Below are positions 7,154 through 14,824 of a stretch of DNA of 25,446 nt, in pieces; within the stretch, counting starts at the first letter, position 1, and each line of letters begins with the position of its first letter. The notes beneath the pieces were generated by a model, which saw nothing but the letters and a program-made list of their open reading frames with translations, was not told the origin of the DNA and did not search any database. The position numbers and the translations under genes are program-made. Origin of the DNA: Gallionella sp. (lineage in GTDB: Bacteria > Pseudomonadota > Gammaproteobacteria > Burkholderiales > Gallionellaceae); the NCBI GenBank assembly GCA_029850565.1, contig JARCRR010000193.1:1-25446 (forward strand), in the 5' to 3' direction.

Positions 7154-8578
7154 TTATTTCTTCTTGCTTCGCTGTGCTTCGATGATCTCGCGATACTGCT
7201 TCAGCTCGGTCTCGATGGTGGAGAGTTGGTAGTAGTCGTTGCCCGCGCGTTTGGCGAGTTCCAGTTGTTCGATGGCGCCGCGCAGGTTGCCGTGCAGTAT
7301 CTGGTAGTAAGACAGCACGTGGTGTTCTTCCTGGTGGCGGCCCAGCGGGCCATAGGCGCGCGCTTGCAGTTCGTAGAGTTTGGGGTCGTTGCCGTTGAGC
7401 AGCACTTCGTAGTCCAGCAGTTTCAGCGCGTCCACGTATTGTTTCTCTTGCAGCATCAGTTCGGCGTAGTCGTACACGAGTGCGCGATGACGCGGGAATT
7501 GTTTCAACGCTTTGCGATAGAAGGCGGTCGCGTCTTTGTCTTTCTTGTCCAAATATTTTATTTGCCCCGCCAGTGTCTCGATGCTGGCGTTGTGCGGTGC
7601 ATTCTTGTAGAGCGTTTGGAATTCCTGGATGGCGAGCGCGTTTTGTTTGTCGCGCATCAGGGAGACGACCAAGCCGTAACGTTGTGCGATGGGGTTGCCG
7701 AAACGTTGTTCGCCCAGCGCGCCGTTAAAGAAAGCGACGGCATCGCGCGGTGTCTTTTGCAGGGCGTGTACGCGCGCGCGCATCAGTTGGAATTCGAGAC
7801 TGTCCGGCACGAGCTTGAAAGGTATCTGTTGCACACGGCCATCCACGTCGGCCACACGTTCGGTGGTGAGCGGGTGGGTGCGCAGGTAGGTCGGTGTGTC
7901 GCCTTCGAGTAGCTGGGTGGATCTTTGCATGCGCTCGAAGAATGCGGGCATGCCGCGTGTGTCGAATCCGCTCTTCTCCAGGATGCCAAGGCCGATGCGG
8001 TCGGCTTCTTTCTCATGTTCGCGCGTGAAGTCGAGTTGGCGCTGCATCATACCGCCCTGTGCGCCCACGATGGCTGCGCTGGCAGCCTGCGGGTTGTTGC
8101 GTGCGGCAAGGATGGCGACGGCCATGGTGGCCATGGCGGCGAGGGAATCGTATTTCTGTCCCGACACCATGCGCGCCAAGTGGTGCTGGGTGACGTGCGA
8201 TATCTCGTGGCTCAACACAGAGGCGAGTTCGGATTCGTTCTGCGCGAGCAGGATGAGGCCGGTGTTGACGCCGATGAAGCCGCCGGGCAAGGCAAAGGCG
8301 TTGACAGCGTTGTCGTTGGTGACGAAGAACTCGAAGGGTTGGCTCGGCTCGCTGCTGTTCGCTACAAGGCGGGCGCCAAGCGCGTTCAGATAATCGGTGA
8401 TCTCGGGGTCATCCAGATAGCTGTCGTCAGCGCGGATGCGGAACATGCTCTGCTCACCGATCTGGCGTTCCATCTGCGGCGACACCATGGTCTGCGATAC
8501 GTCGCCCAGATCGGGCAGGCCGTCCGCGTTCAGTTGCAGGGGGAGAAGCAGCAGTACGGCTAGGGATATTTTTCGCAT
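7154..8578 (-). CDS. bepA: M48 family zinc metalloprotease with TPR-like C-terminus (BepA/YfgC-like)
   Basis: BepA-type proteins are periplasmic proteases and chaperones involved in outer-membrane protein (LptD, BAM) quality control. From the ATG at 8578 the protein has 474 residues with a signal peptide (MRKISLAVLLLLPL..., probable cleavage near residue 18). The zinc site is H124-E125-I-S-H128, with third ligand E191 in EADRIG. The NAFALPGGFIGVN segment (about 93-105) is typical of M48. The C-terminal part (about 250-474) is helical and TPR-like. A longer frame extends upstream to 8701, but it would put 41 non-hydrophobic residues before the signal peptide, so 8578 is preferred. The gene is divergent from the kinase gene. 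Confidence 0.88.
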   Translation of the reverse strand: MRKISLAVLLLLPLQLNADGLPDLGDVSQTMVSPQMERQIGEQSMFRIRADDSYLDDPEITDYLNALGARLVANSSEPSQPFEFFVTNDNAVNAFALPGGFIGVNTGLILLAQNESELASVLSHEISHVTQHHLARMVSGQKYDSLAAMATMAVAILAARNNPQAASAAIVGAQGGMMQRQLDFTREHEKEADRIGLGILEKSGFDTRGMPAFFERMQRSTQLLEGDTPTYLRTHPLTTERVADVDGRVQQIPFKLVPDSLEFQLMRARVHALQKTPRDAVAFFNGALGEQRFGNPIAQRYGLVVSLMRDKQNALAIQEFQTLYKNAPHNASIETLAGQIKYLDKKDKDATAFYRKALKQFPRHRALVYDYAELMLQEKQYVDALKLLDYEVLLNGNDPKLYELQARAYGPLGRHQEEHHVLSYYQILHGNLRGAIEQLELAKRAGNDYYQLSTIETELKQYREIIEAQRSKKK

Positions 8579-8585
8579 GGCGGCT

Positions 8586-8594
8586 ATGATAACA
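8586..8594 (-). promoter_or_regulatory. extended -10 promoter element before bepA
   Basis: On the minus strand TGT precedes TATCAT (8591-8586), an extended -10 with five of six consensus bases; no good -35 is seen. The first base of the bepA ATG (8578) lies about 8 bases downstream, where transcription would start, and no Shine-Dalgarno sequence is visible. The mRNA may therefore be leaderless or nearly so (inference). Confidence 0.4.
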
Positions 8595-8684
8595 CCGGCT
8601 TGGATAGGTTCCTTCGCGCGCGCGCCAACTGGACAGTGGTGCCTCAAACCCGCAGAATACAAGCCTTGTAGAGCAAGGGCTTGC

Positions 8685-9980
8685 ATGGATTCCATCGGCA
8701 AATATCAGATTGTGAAAGAACTAGGACATGGCGCGACCAGCACCGTGTACCTTGCGCTCGACTCGTTCAATGATCAGCAAGTGGCGCTCAAATTATTCAA
8801 TCCCGATGTCTTGCAGCACAGTTCCAGCGGAAAGGCGTTCCGCAGATTGTTGCAGACGGAGGCATCGCTCGCGGGCAAGCTCTCGCATCCTCACATCGTC
8901 AAGATCCACGATGCGGTGTTGGAAGGCGATGTGAATTACATGGTGATGGAATATGTGGAGGGCGAGACGTTGGAACACTTCGGTGAAGTGGATCATCTGC
9001 TCACTTTGGAGCGTGTCGCCGAGATCATTTATAAATGCTGTAAGGCATTGGAATATGCGCAGAGTCAGGGCGTCATCCATCGCGACATCAAGCCCGCCAA
9101 CATACTCATCCAGGGCGAGAGCGACATCAGGATTTCGGATTTCGGCGCGGCCATGCTGGAGAACCAACAGACCACGCAGGTGAGCGGCGTGGGTTCGCCT
9201 GCCTATATGTCGCCGGAGCAGATCACAGAAAAACCCTTGTCGCATCAGGCTGACATCTATTCATTGGGCGTGACGATGTATCGCTTGCTCACCGGCAGGT
9301 TGCCTTTCGAGGCGGCCAACAACTACAGCATGATCTACCAGATCCTGAACATCGATCCGCCGCCGCCCAGCACCTATCGACCGGAGATCCCGGCCGCACT
9401 GGATGCCATCGTGTCGCGTGCCTTGTGTAAAGACATCGCCCACCGCTACCAGACGTGGGATGACTTCGCGCGCGATCTGGTGTCCTTCATCAGCAATGAT
9501 GTGCCGCAGCAGGAGGAGATATTCGATACCGAGAAATTCGATATCGTGCGTGCGCTGCCGTTCTTCAAGGATTTCAATGATGTCGAGTTGTGGGAGGTGC
9601 TGCGCATCAGTGAGTGGCACAAGATCCATCCGAATGAGTCCATCATTCAAGAAGGCGAAGAAGGGACGAGTTTCTTCATCATCGCCGAGGGAGAGGTGCG
9701 TGTCCTCAAGCAGGGGCGCCTGCTTAGTCTGCTGCACCATGGCGATTGCTTCGGCGAGATGGCGCATTACGCCGAGAAGGACGCCAAGCGCTCCACCGAT
9801 GTCGTCACCAGAACCGAGGTGACATTGATCGAGATCGATCCGCAAGTGTTGGCGTTGGCTTCATACGATTGCCGTTTTCGATTCAGCGAGGCGTTCCTCA
9901 GGATTTTGGTGAAACGATTGGCGGTGGCCAATACACGCTTGTCGCGTTTATTGAGCGACCAAAAAGACGAACAGATGTAA
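8685..9980 (+). CDS. Ser/Thr protein kinase fused to a cyclic nucleotide-binding domain
   Basis: This is a predicted soluble Hanks-type kinase of 431 residues. Kinase domain (about 7-270): glycine loop GHGATSTV (14-21), ATP Lys36 in VALK, Glu59 in helix C, HRDIKPAN (132-139) with catalytic Asp134, DFG (152-154) and SPE (176-178) in place of APE. All catalytic residues are present. A cNMP-binding domain (about 290-415) follows. Its phosphate-binding cassette has GDCFGEMA (353-360) with Glu358, plus Arg369, the residues that normally contact the ligand. No membrane segment or PASTA domain is present. The start at 8685 is chosen because the kinase fold begins there; upstream codons overlap the divergent bepA region. 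The order is kinase first and cNMP domain second, the reverse of eukaryotic PKG. The ligand and substrates are unknown. The rhodanese gene begins 19 bp downstream. Confidence 0.92.
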   Translation: MDSIGKYQIVKELGHGATSTVYLALDSFNDQQVALKLFNPDVLQHSSSGKAFRRLLQTEASLAGKLSHPHIVKIHDAVLEGDVNYMVMEYVEGETLEHFGEVDHLLTLERVAEIIYKCCKALEYAQSQGVIHRDIKPANILIQGESDIRISDFGAAMLENQQTTQVSGVGSPAYMSPEQITEKPLSHQADIYSLGVTMYRLLTGRLPFEAANNYSMIYQILNIDPPPPSTYRPEIPAALDAIVSRALCKDIAHRYQTWDDFARDLVSFISNDVPQQEEIFDTEKFDIVRALPFFKDFNDVELWEVLRISEWHKIHPNESIIQEGEEGTSFFIIAEGEVRVLKQGRLLSLLHHGDCFGEMAHYAEKDAKRSTDVVTRTEVTLIEIDPQVLALASYDCRFRFSEAFLRILVKRLAVANTRLSRLLSDQKDEQM

Positions 9981-9999
9981 CGATTAATGGAGAATGAAG

Positions 10000-10314
10000 A
10001 TGTCCGGTTTCAAAAATATCACGGTGACTGAGTTGCAAGATTTGTTGGGCGACGGTGCGGTGTTGGTCGATGTGCGCACCGATGCCGAGATTGCGCGCGG
10101 TCGCATCAAGGGGGCGATCAGCTTGCCCTTGCATCTGCTGCCATTCAGGCTGAATGAACTGGATGCCAATAAGACCACCGTGTTCTATTGCCAGATGGGG
10201 GGGCGCTCCGCGCAGGCTGCGGCATTCGCGGCGGCCCAGGGTCTGACGGGCGCAGCGAATCTGCAAGGCGGCATCACCGCTTGGTATCACGCGGGCGGTG
10301 AGGTCGTCGCATGA
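10000..10314 (+). CDS. single-domain rhodanese-like sulfurtransferase
   Basis: This protein of 104 residues is about the usual size for single-domain rhodaneses such as GlpE. The active-site loop is C64-Q-M-G-G-R-S70, with Cys64 expected to carry the persulfide; VLVDVRTDAE (21-30) is the conserved CH2A-type segment. The ATG at 10000 is preferred over one at 9994 because GGAGA (9989-9993) then lies 6 bases upstream. It follows the kinase gene by 19 bp and overlaps the tusA-like gene by 4 bp (ATGA), so the three genes probably form one operon. The pairing with a TusA-family carrier points to sulfur relay. A run of seven G follows the active-site Cys codon. Confidence 0.92.
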   Translation: MSGFKNITVTELQDLLGDGAVLVDVRTDAEIARGRIKGAISLPLHLLPFRLNELDANKTTVFYCQMGGRSAQAAAFAAAQGLTGAANLQGGITAWYHAGGEVVA

Positions 10315-10547
10315 ACGGCATGGTCTTCGATGTCGAGTTGGATGTGCGGCAATTGGCGTGTCCGCTCCCCATCCTGCGTGCCAAGAAATCGCTGGCTGCG
10401 ATGAGCAGCGGGCAGGTCGTGAGAATAGTGGCGACAGACAATGGCTCGCCCAAAGACTTTGCCGAATTCTGCGCCAAGACGGGTAACGAGTTGTTGTCTT
10501 CCACAGAGCAGAGCGGCGAATTCATCTTCCTTATTCGCCGCCGCTGA
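10311..10547 (+). CDS. TusA family sulfur carrier protein
   Basis: This is a small carrier of 78 residues, the usual TusA length. It has the CPxP motif C17-P-L-P20, whose Cys accepts persulfide sulfur, and the GQVVRIVATD strand typical of the IF3-like fold. It starts within the stop of the rhodanese gene (4-bp ATGA overlap), which supports a direct donor-acceptor relation. It may be TusA itself (tRNA 2-thiouridine synthesis) or a paralogue serving sulfur oxidation or cofactor assembly; the sequence does not distinguish these. It ends 9 bp before the converging DUF1622 gene. Confidence 0.9.
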   Translation: MNGMVFDVELDVRQLACPLPILRAKKSLAAMSSGQVVRIVATDNGSPKDFAEFCAKTGNELLSSTEQSGEFIFLIRRR

Positions 10548-10556
10548 TCGGTTTTA

Positions 10557-10907
10557 CTACTCGGCAGCTTCCTTCTTCTCGATCTCTTGCGCGAGGAAGT
10601 AGGCCATCACGGTACGGATGACCACGATGCCGCCCAGGATCATCAGTGTCTCTTTGCTGGGGACGACGATGGTGCCGATGATGTCGCCGGCCAGGAAGAA
10701 GTCCAGCCCCAGTGCCATCTTCTCGCCGATGGCGATGCGGATGTCGCGCAGCGATTCTTCCAGCGGCATGTCGTGGAAATAGCGCCATCCCCGGCGCACC
10801 AGCAGCACTAGGCCATGTACACTGCCCCAAGTGACCACCGCCGCACCCAGCAACTCGGTGAGCGGAACGATGTAGGCGATCAGTTCAACCAGAAATTCGT
10901 GCAGCAT
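10557..10907 (-). CDS. DUF1622 family membrane protein
   Basis: The 116-residue integral membrane protein has hydrophobic segments near residues 5-37, 65-80 and 84-105. A conserved charged-to-hydrophobic stretch (IAIGEKMALGLDFFLAGDII) lies in the middle and matches my memory of DUF1622. The C-terminus is charged (EIEKKEAAE), probably cytoplasmic. The start is supported by GAGGT six bases before the ATG. It is a single gene converging on the TusA-family gene. Function unknown. Confidence 0.8.
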   Translation of the reverse strand: MLHEFLVELIAYIVPLTELLGAAVVTWGSVHGLVLLVRRGWRYFHDMPLEESLRDIRIAIGEKMALGLDFFLAGDIIGTIVVPSKETLMILGGIVVIRTVMAYFLAQEIEKKEAAE

Positions 10908-10954
10908 GGTTCACCTCGTAATAAGTTAAGTCCCGCGTAGCGGTTCGTTCGCTT

Positions 10955-11052
10955 CCTCTCCCAAGGATTCAAGCTTGCCTTTCTCGTTAGTTCTTTCTCC
11001 CGCCTGCGGGAGAAAGTTAGATAGAGGGCATGGAGAAAGGATTGAGGAGAGG
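10955..11052. repeat. composite inverted repeat in the gap downstream of valS
   Basis: An 11-bp perfect hairpin, CTTTCTCCCGC (10993-11003) / GCGGGAGAAAG (11006-11016), sits inside weaker outer arms CCTCTCC (10955-10961) / GGAGAGG (11046-11052). No T-run follows on either strand, so it is not a classic terminator, though it may stabilise the 3' end of valS mRNA. The architecture suggests a multicopy intergenic element. The 160-bp gap holds no gene. Confidence 0.5.
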
Positions 11053-11067
11053 GAAATGAAAATCCAC

Positions 11068-13869
11068 TCACCCCAGCTTCTTGCGCTGTGCCTGCAACTG
11101 TACCAGCGTAGCGCCGAAGTCTTCCATGCGTTTTTTCTCTTGCTCCACCACGGCTGCCGGTGCGCGTGCCACGAAGCTCTCGTTGCCGAGCTTGGCTTGT
11201 GTCTTGGTGACCTCGTTGCTTAGGCGCGCAATCTCTTTATCCAGACGCTCGCGCTCTGCCGCCACGTCGATCTCCACTTTCAGCATCAGCTTGAAACTGC
11301 CGACGATAGACACGGGTGCATCGCCTTCCGGCAGTTCGGCCACCACGTTCACTTCGCTCAACTTGGCAAGGCTGCTGATGTAGGGCGCGAGTGCGTTCAA
11401 TACCGTTGCATCGCCGGCGGCGATCAGTGGCACGCGCGCGGCGGGCGACAGGTTCATCTCGCTGCGCAAGCTGCGGCAGGCGGTGATGAGTTCTTGCAGC
11501 AAAGCGATCTGCGCGATGGCGGCTTGGTCGATCTTGCTCTCGTCGGCCTTAGGGTAGGCTTGCAACATGATGCTGTTGCCTTTGGCATTCGCCATCGGTG
11601 CAACGGATTGCCACAACTCTTCCGTGATGAACGGGATGATGGGGTGGGCGAGGCGCAGGATGGTCTCCAGTACGCGCACCAAGGTGCGACGGGTGGCGCG
11701 TTGTTGTGCGTCGTTGCCATTGGCGATCTGCACTTTTGCCAGTTCCACGTACCAGTCGCAGTAGGTGTTCCATACCAGTTCGTACACCGCACGTGCCGCC
11801 ATGTCGAAACGGTAGTCGGCGAAGTGCGTCGCCATCTCGGCTTCAGCTTTTTGCAATTCGCTGATCATCCACTTGTCGGCGGCGGAGAATTCCAGCGGCA
11901 ACGACTCATCCTGCCCCACATCCTTGCCTTCGCAATTCATCAGCACGAAGCGCGTGGCGTTCCACAGCTTGTTGCAGAAGTTGCGATAACCCTCGCAGCG
12001 CTGCATGTCGAACTTGATGTCGCGCCCGGGTGAGGCGAGTGACGCGAAAGTGAAGCGCAGCGCGTCGGTGCCGAAGGCGGTGATGCCTGCCGGGAATTCT
12101 TTGCGGGTGCGCTTCTCGATTTTCTCGGCGTCCTTGGGATTCATCAGGCCGGTGGTGCGCTTCTTCACCAGTGAGTCGAGATCGATGCCGTCGATGAGGT
12201 CGATCGGATCGAGCACGTTGCCTTTGGATTTGGACATTTTCTGTCCCTCCGCATCGCGGATCAGGCCGTGCACGTACACGTCTTTGAAAGGAATTTTGCC
12301 GGTGATGTGCTTGGTCATCATCACCATGCGTGCCACCCAGAAGAAGATGATGTCGAAGCCGGTGACCAGCACCGAGGACGGCAGGTATTGCTTCACGAAT
12401 TCGTTTTGCGCGTCGAACGGCTTGTCCATCTCCCAATCCAATGTGGAGAACGGCCACAGCGCGGAAGAGAACCAGGTGTCGAGCACATCGTTGTCGCGAT
12501 CGAGTTGTCCGGCATAGCCTGCTTTGTCTGCGAGCTTGCGTGCTTCGTCGGCGTCATGCGCCACGAACACTTCGCCGTTCACGCCGTACCAAGCGGGAAT
12601 CTGATGTCCCCACCACAGTTGGCGCGAGATGCACCAGTCTTGGATGTTGTTGAGCCACTGGTTGTAGGTGTTCACCCAGTTCTCGGGATGGAACTTGATC
12701 TCGCCTGAGCTCACGCATTCCAGTGCCTGCTCGGTGATGCTCTTGCCGCTCGCACTCGGCTTGCTCATGGCGACGAACCATTGGTCGGTGAGCATCGGCT
12801 CGATGACTACGCCAGTGCGGTCGCCACGCGGCACTTTGAGTTTGTGCTTCTCGGCTTTGTCGAATACGCCGGCAGTCTCCAGATCGGTGACGATCTGTTT
12901 ACGTGCGGCGAAACGATCCATGCCTTGGTATTGCTTCGGTGCATTCTCGTTGATCTTCGCATCCAATGTGAGGATGGAGATCATCTCTAACTTGTGGCGT
13001 TGACCAACGGCGTAGTCGTTGAAGTCATGCGCGGGCGTGACCTTCACCACGCCCGTGCCGAATTCCTTGTCCACGTATTCGTCGGCGATGATGGGGATGT
13101 TGCGGTCGCACAGCGGCAGCGTGACTTGCTTGCCGATGAGATGTTTGTAACGCTCGTCTTCTGGATGCACCATCACTGCGACGTCGCCCAACATGGTTTC
13201 GGGGCGGGTGGTGGCGACCGTGAGATGACCGCTGCCGTCAGCCAACGGATAACGGATGTGATACATGAAACCGTCTTCTTCCTCTTGTACCACTTCGAGA
13301 TCGGATACGGCAGTGTGCAGTTTCGGGTCCCAGTTCACCAGACGCTTGCCGCGGTAGATCAGGCCTTCGTTGAACAGGCGCACGAAGGTCTCGGTGACGG
13401 TCTTGTTCAATGCGGGGTCCATGGTGAAACGTTCACGCGACCAGTCGGGCGAGGTGCCGAGGCGGCGCATCTGACGCGTGATGGTATCGCCCGAGAATTT
13501 CTTCCACTCCCACACCTTCTCGATGAACTTCTCGCGCCCCAAGTCGTGGCGCGACACACCTTGCGCATCAAGTTGGCGCTCGACCACGATCTGCGTGGCG
13601 ATACCCGCGTGGTCGGTGCCCGGTTGCCACAGGGTGTTGTCCCCGCGCATGCGGTGGTAGCGCGTGAGTGCATCCATCAGTGTCTGGTTGAAGCCGTGGC
13701 CCATGTGCAGCGTACCGGTGACGTTGGGCGGCGGCAGTTGGATACAGAAATTATCTTGTTTGGATGTATCGACACCGGCCTTGAAATAGCCGGCGGATTC
13801 CCACTCGGGATACCAGCGTGCTTCGATGTCTTTGGGGTCGAAACTTTTTGCGAGTTCTTTTTGCGTCAT
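11068..13869 (-). CDS. valS: valyl-tRNA synthetase
   Basis: This class I aminoacyl-tRNA synthetase charges tRNA-Val in the cytoplasm and edits mischarged Thr. The 933 residues are normal for bacterial ValRS. The N-terminus contains PPPNVTGTLHMGHG with the HIGH-type signature H55-M-G-H58. The KMSKS loop is exact at 544-548, followed by KGN. The CP1 editing insert lies between, the anticodon-binding helical domain follows, and a C-terminal coiled coil (rich in K/E/R from about 870) closes it. No clear Shine-Dalgarno sequence precedes the ATG. It is the last gene of the pepA-holC-ORF-valS series, 77 bp after the preceding ORF, with a possible promoter of its own at 13915-13944. Confidence 0.98.
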   Translation of the reverse strand: MTQKELAKSFDPKDIEARWYPEWESAGYFKAGVDTSKQDNFCIQLPPPNVTGTLHMGHGFNQTLMDALTRYHRMRGDNTLWQPGTDHAGIATQIVVERQLDAQGVSRHDLGREKFIEKVWEWKKFSGDTITRQMRRLGTSPDWSRERFTMDPALNKTVTETFVRLFNEGLIYRGKRLVNWDPKLHTAVSDLEVVQEEEDGFMYHIRYPLADGSGHLTVATTRPETMLGDVAVMVHPEDERYKHLIGKQVTLPLCDRNIPIIADEYVDKEFGTGVVKVTPAHDFNDYAVGQRHKLEMISILTLDAKINENAPKQYQGMDRFAARKQIVTDLETAGVFDKAEKHKLKVPRGDRTGVVIEPMLTDQWFVAMSKPSASGKSITEQALECVSSGEIKFHPENWVNTYNQWLNNIQDWCISRQLWWGHQIPAWYGVNGEVFVAHDADEARKLADKAGYAGQLDRDNDVLDTWFSSALWPFSTLDWEMDKPFDAQNEFVKQYLPSSVLVTGFDIIFFWVARMVMMTKHITGKIPFKDVYVHGLIRDAEGQKMSKSKGNVLDPIDLIDGIDLDSLVKKRTTGLMNPKDAEKIEKRTRKEFPAGITAFGTDALRFTFASLASPGRDIKFDMQRCEGYRNFCNKLWNATRFVLMNCEGKDVGQDESLPLEFSAADKWMISELQKAEAEMATHFADYRFDMAARAVYELVWNTYCDWYVELAKVQIANGNDAQQRATRRTLVRVLETILRLAHPIIPFITEELWQSVAPMANAKGNSIMLQAYPKADESKIDQAAIAQIALLQELITACRSLRSEMNLSPAARVPLIAAGDATVLNALAPYISSLAKLSEVNVVAELPEGDAPVSIVGSFKLMLKVEIDVAAERERLDKEIARLSNEVTKTQAKLGNESFVARAPAAVVEQEKKRMEDFGATLVQLQAQRKKLG

Positions 13870-13914
13870 GTTCGTGCGGAGTGTGTATCAGCCTTGCGGC
13901 TTTGGAGGGGCGCG

Positions 13915-13944
13915 ATTATACAGGTGGGCACAAAGACGTGCCCA
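13915..13944 (-). promoter_or_regulatory. candidate valS promoter overlapping a dispersed hairpin repeat
   Basis: On the minus strand a perfect TATAAT (13920-13915) lies 18 bp from TGGGCA (13944-13939), which matches four of six -35 bases. Transcription would start near 13908, giving a leader of about 40 nt. The -35 half lies inside the hairpin at 13923-13946, so a repeat insertion may have contributed part of this promoter. Confidence 0.4.
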
Positions 13945-13946
13945 CC
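13923..13946. repeat. GGTGGGCAC hairpin repeat
   Basis: GGTGGGCAC (13923-13931) is perfectly inverted at GTGCCCACC (13938-13946) with a 6-base loop. On the minus strand the element reads GTAGGGTGGGCAC..., resembling dispersed repeats known in betaproteobacterial intergenic regions. Its TAG is the stop codon (13949-13947) of the upstream ORF. Confidence 0.65.
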
Positions 13947-14402
13947 CTACGAGGGGTCTTGCGGGCTGGCTAGGGCTTTGCGGATGAGTTCGGGCAGTGC
14001 GTCCTTCAACTCGGCAAGCGTCTGCGCGATGGCTTGTTGTTGGGCGTCCGCCAGGTGTTGCTGGAGTTTTTGGGCGAATACTTTCTCAAGATGTGCTTCC
14101 AAATCAAGTTGTACTTGCGCCAATAGATCGTTCTCATTGTAGGAGTCAGCTTGCTGGCGATCGTCTTTCGCCAGCAAGCTGGCTCCTACAGAAGTTTCCA
14201 AGACGATTTCAGCGCTCTCTTTAGGCTCTGCAATCGAATCAACACGGGAACTGGTGATGACTGTTGTGTCGCCAGGATCGGTAGAGATGGGGGCTGGCGT
14301 TTCTTCGACGACCTCGGTCAAGGTGGGGAACTCGCCCGATGACTCGCCGACCACTTCGGTCAGCACAGGTAGATCCTCTGGCAGGTAGTGTTCAAGTGTC
14401 AT
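13947..14402 (-). CDS. hypothetical protein between holC and valS, interrupted by a repeat
   Basis: The 151-residue protein is not recognised as a named family. The N-terminal half is acidic and low in complexity, with two LTEVV-type segments (about 14-18 and 28-32). The C-terminal half (about 92-148) is an amphipathic, Gln/Ala/Leu-rich helix that looks like a coiled coil. Between them, residues SVGASLLAKDDRQQADSYN are encoded by the REP-like palindrome at 14138-14190 and are probably not part of the ancestral protein. A second repeat supplies the TAG stop, so the C-terminus may also be altered. The ATG overlaps the holC stop by 4 bp (ATGA), which argues that the frame is translated. No signal peptide or membrane segment is present. 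Confidence 0.7.
   Translation of the reverse strand: MTLEHYLPEDLPVLTEVVGESSGEFPTLTEVVEETPAPISTDPGDTTVITSSRVDSIAEPKESAEIVLETSVGASLLAKDDRQQADSYNENDLLAQVQLDLEAHLEKVFAQKLQQHLADAQQQAIAQTLAELKDALPELIRKALASPQDPS
14138..14190. repeat. REP-like palindrome inside a coding frame
   Basis: Arms 14138-14160 and 14168-14190 are 23 nt each and complementary except for one G-T wobble, with a 7-base loop TCGTCTT. The arm core AGCTTGCTGGCGA with outer TGTAGGAG is characteristic of REP-type repeats widespread in gamma- and betaproteobacteria. Here it is read through in frame as VGASLLAKDDRQQADSY, a peptide often seen where such repeats fall in coding sequence. Confidence 0.85.
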
Positions 14403-14824
14403 GCGCGCAGTTTTGCCAAGTCGGTGTGGTTTAGTTCGTAACCACGATCACGATAGAACTTGAAGCGTGCGCGACCCAGCTTGGTCTCTTCCTCATCGCA
14501 CCCGACGATCTCGATGACGCGCTCGAAGCGGCTGAAGAAAGTGACGCATTCGTTGTGCAGGCTGATGAGCAGTTGGGAATGCGGGAAGTTCTCGTCGCGA
14601 CCGATCACTACAGGCATGGTCGCCGCATCCGCCTCATGGCTGTGGCAGTGCGGCAAGAAAGCGGTGGCAGGGTAGTGCCACAGCAACTTGTCCAACTTGT
14701 CCGCAGTCTCGTCATCCGGTGTGTGTAACAGCACACGCAGACCGTTCTGCATCGCTTTGTGACTTAACTGGCAGGCTGTGCGTAATTTATCTTCGCTGCC
14801 AGTGTAGAAGTCCACTTTTGTCAT
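14399..14824 (-). CDS. holC: DNA polymerase III chi subunit
   Basis: HolC links the clamp loader (with psi) to single-strand-binding protein at the replication fork. From the ATG at 14824 the protein has 141 residues, close to the 147 of E. coli chi. It begins MTKVDFYTGSEDKL and contains conserved segments LLWHYPATAFLPHC and PVVIGRDENFPHSQLLISLH, ending with the RFKFYRDRGYELNH type tail. The start overlaps the pepA stop by one base (TAATG), and its stop overlaps the next ORF by 4 bp. pepA-holC-valS is a widely conserved proteobacterial order. A longer frame running upstream lies wholly within pepA and is not used. Confidence 0.93.
   Translation of the reverse strand: MTKVDFYTGSEDKLRTACQLSHKAMQNGLRVLLHTPDDETADKLDKLLWHYPATAFLPHCHSHEADAATMPVVIGRDENFPHSQLLISLHNECVTFFSRFERVIEIVGCDEEETKLGRARFKFYRDRGYELNHTDLAKLRA

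Noticed and set aside
12994..14142. Plus-strand open frame (382 codons) opposite valS
   Set aside because: It mirrors the valS N-terminal region and the upstream ORF and has no family features.
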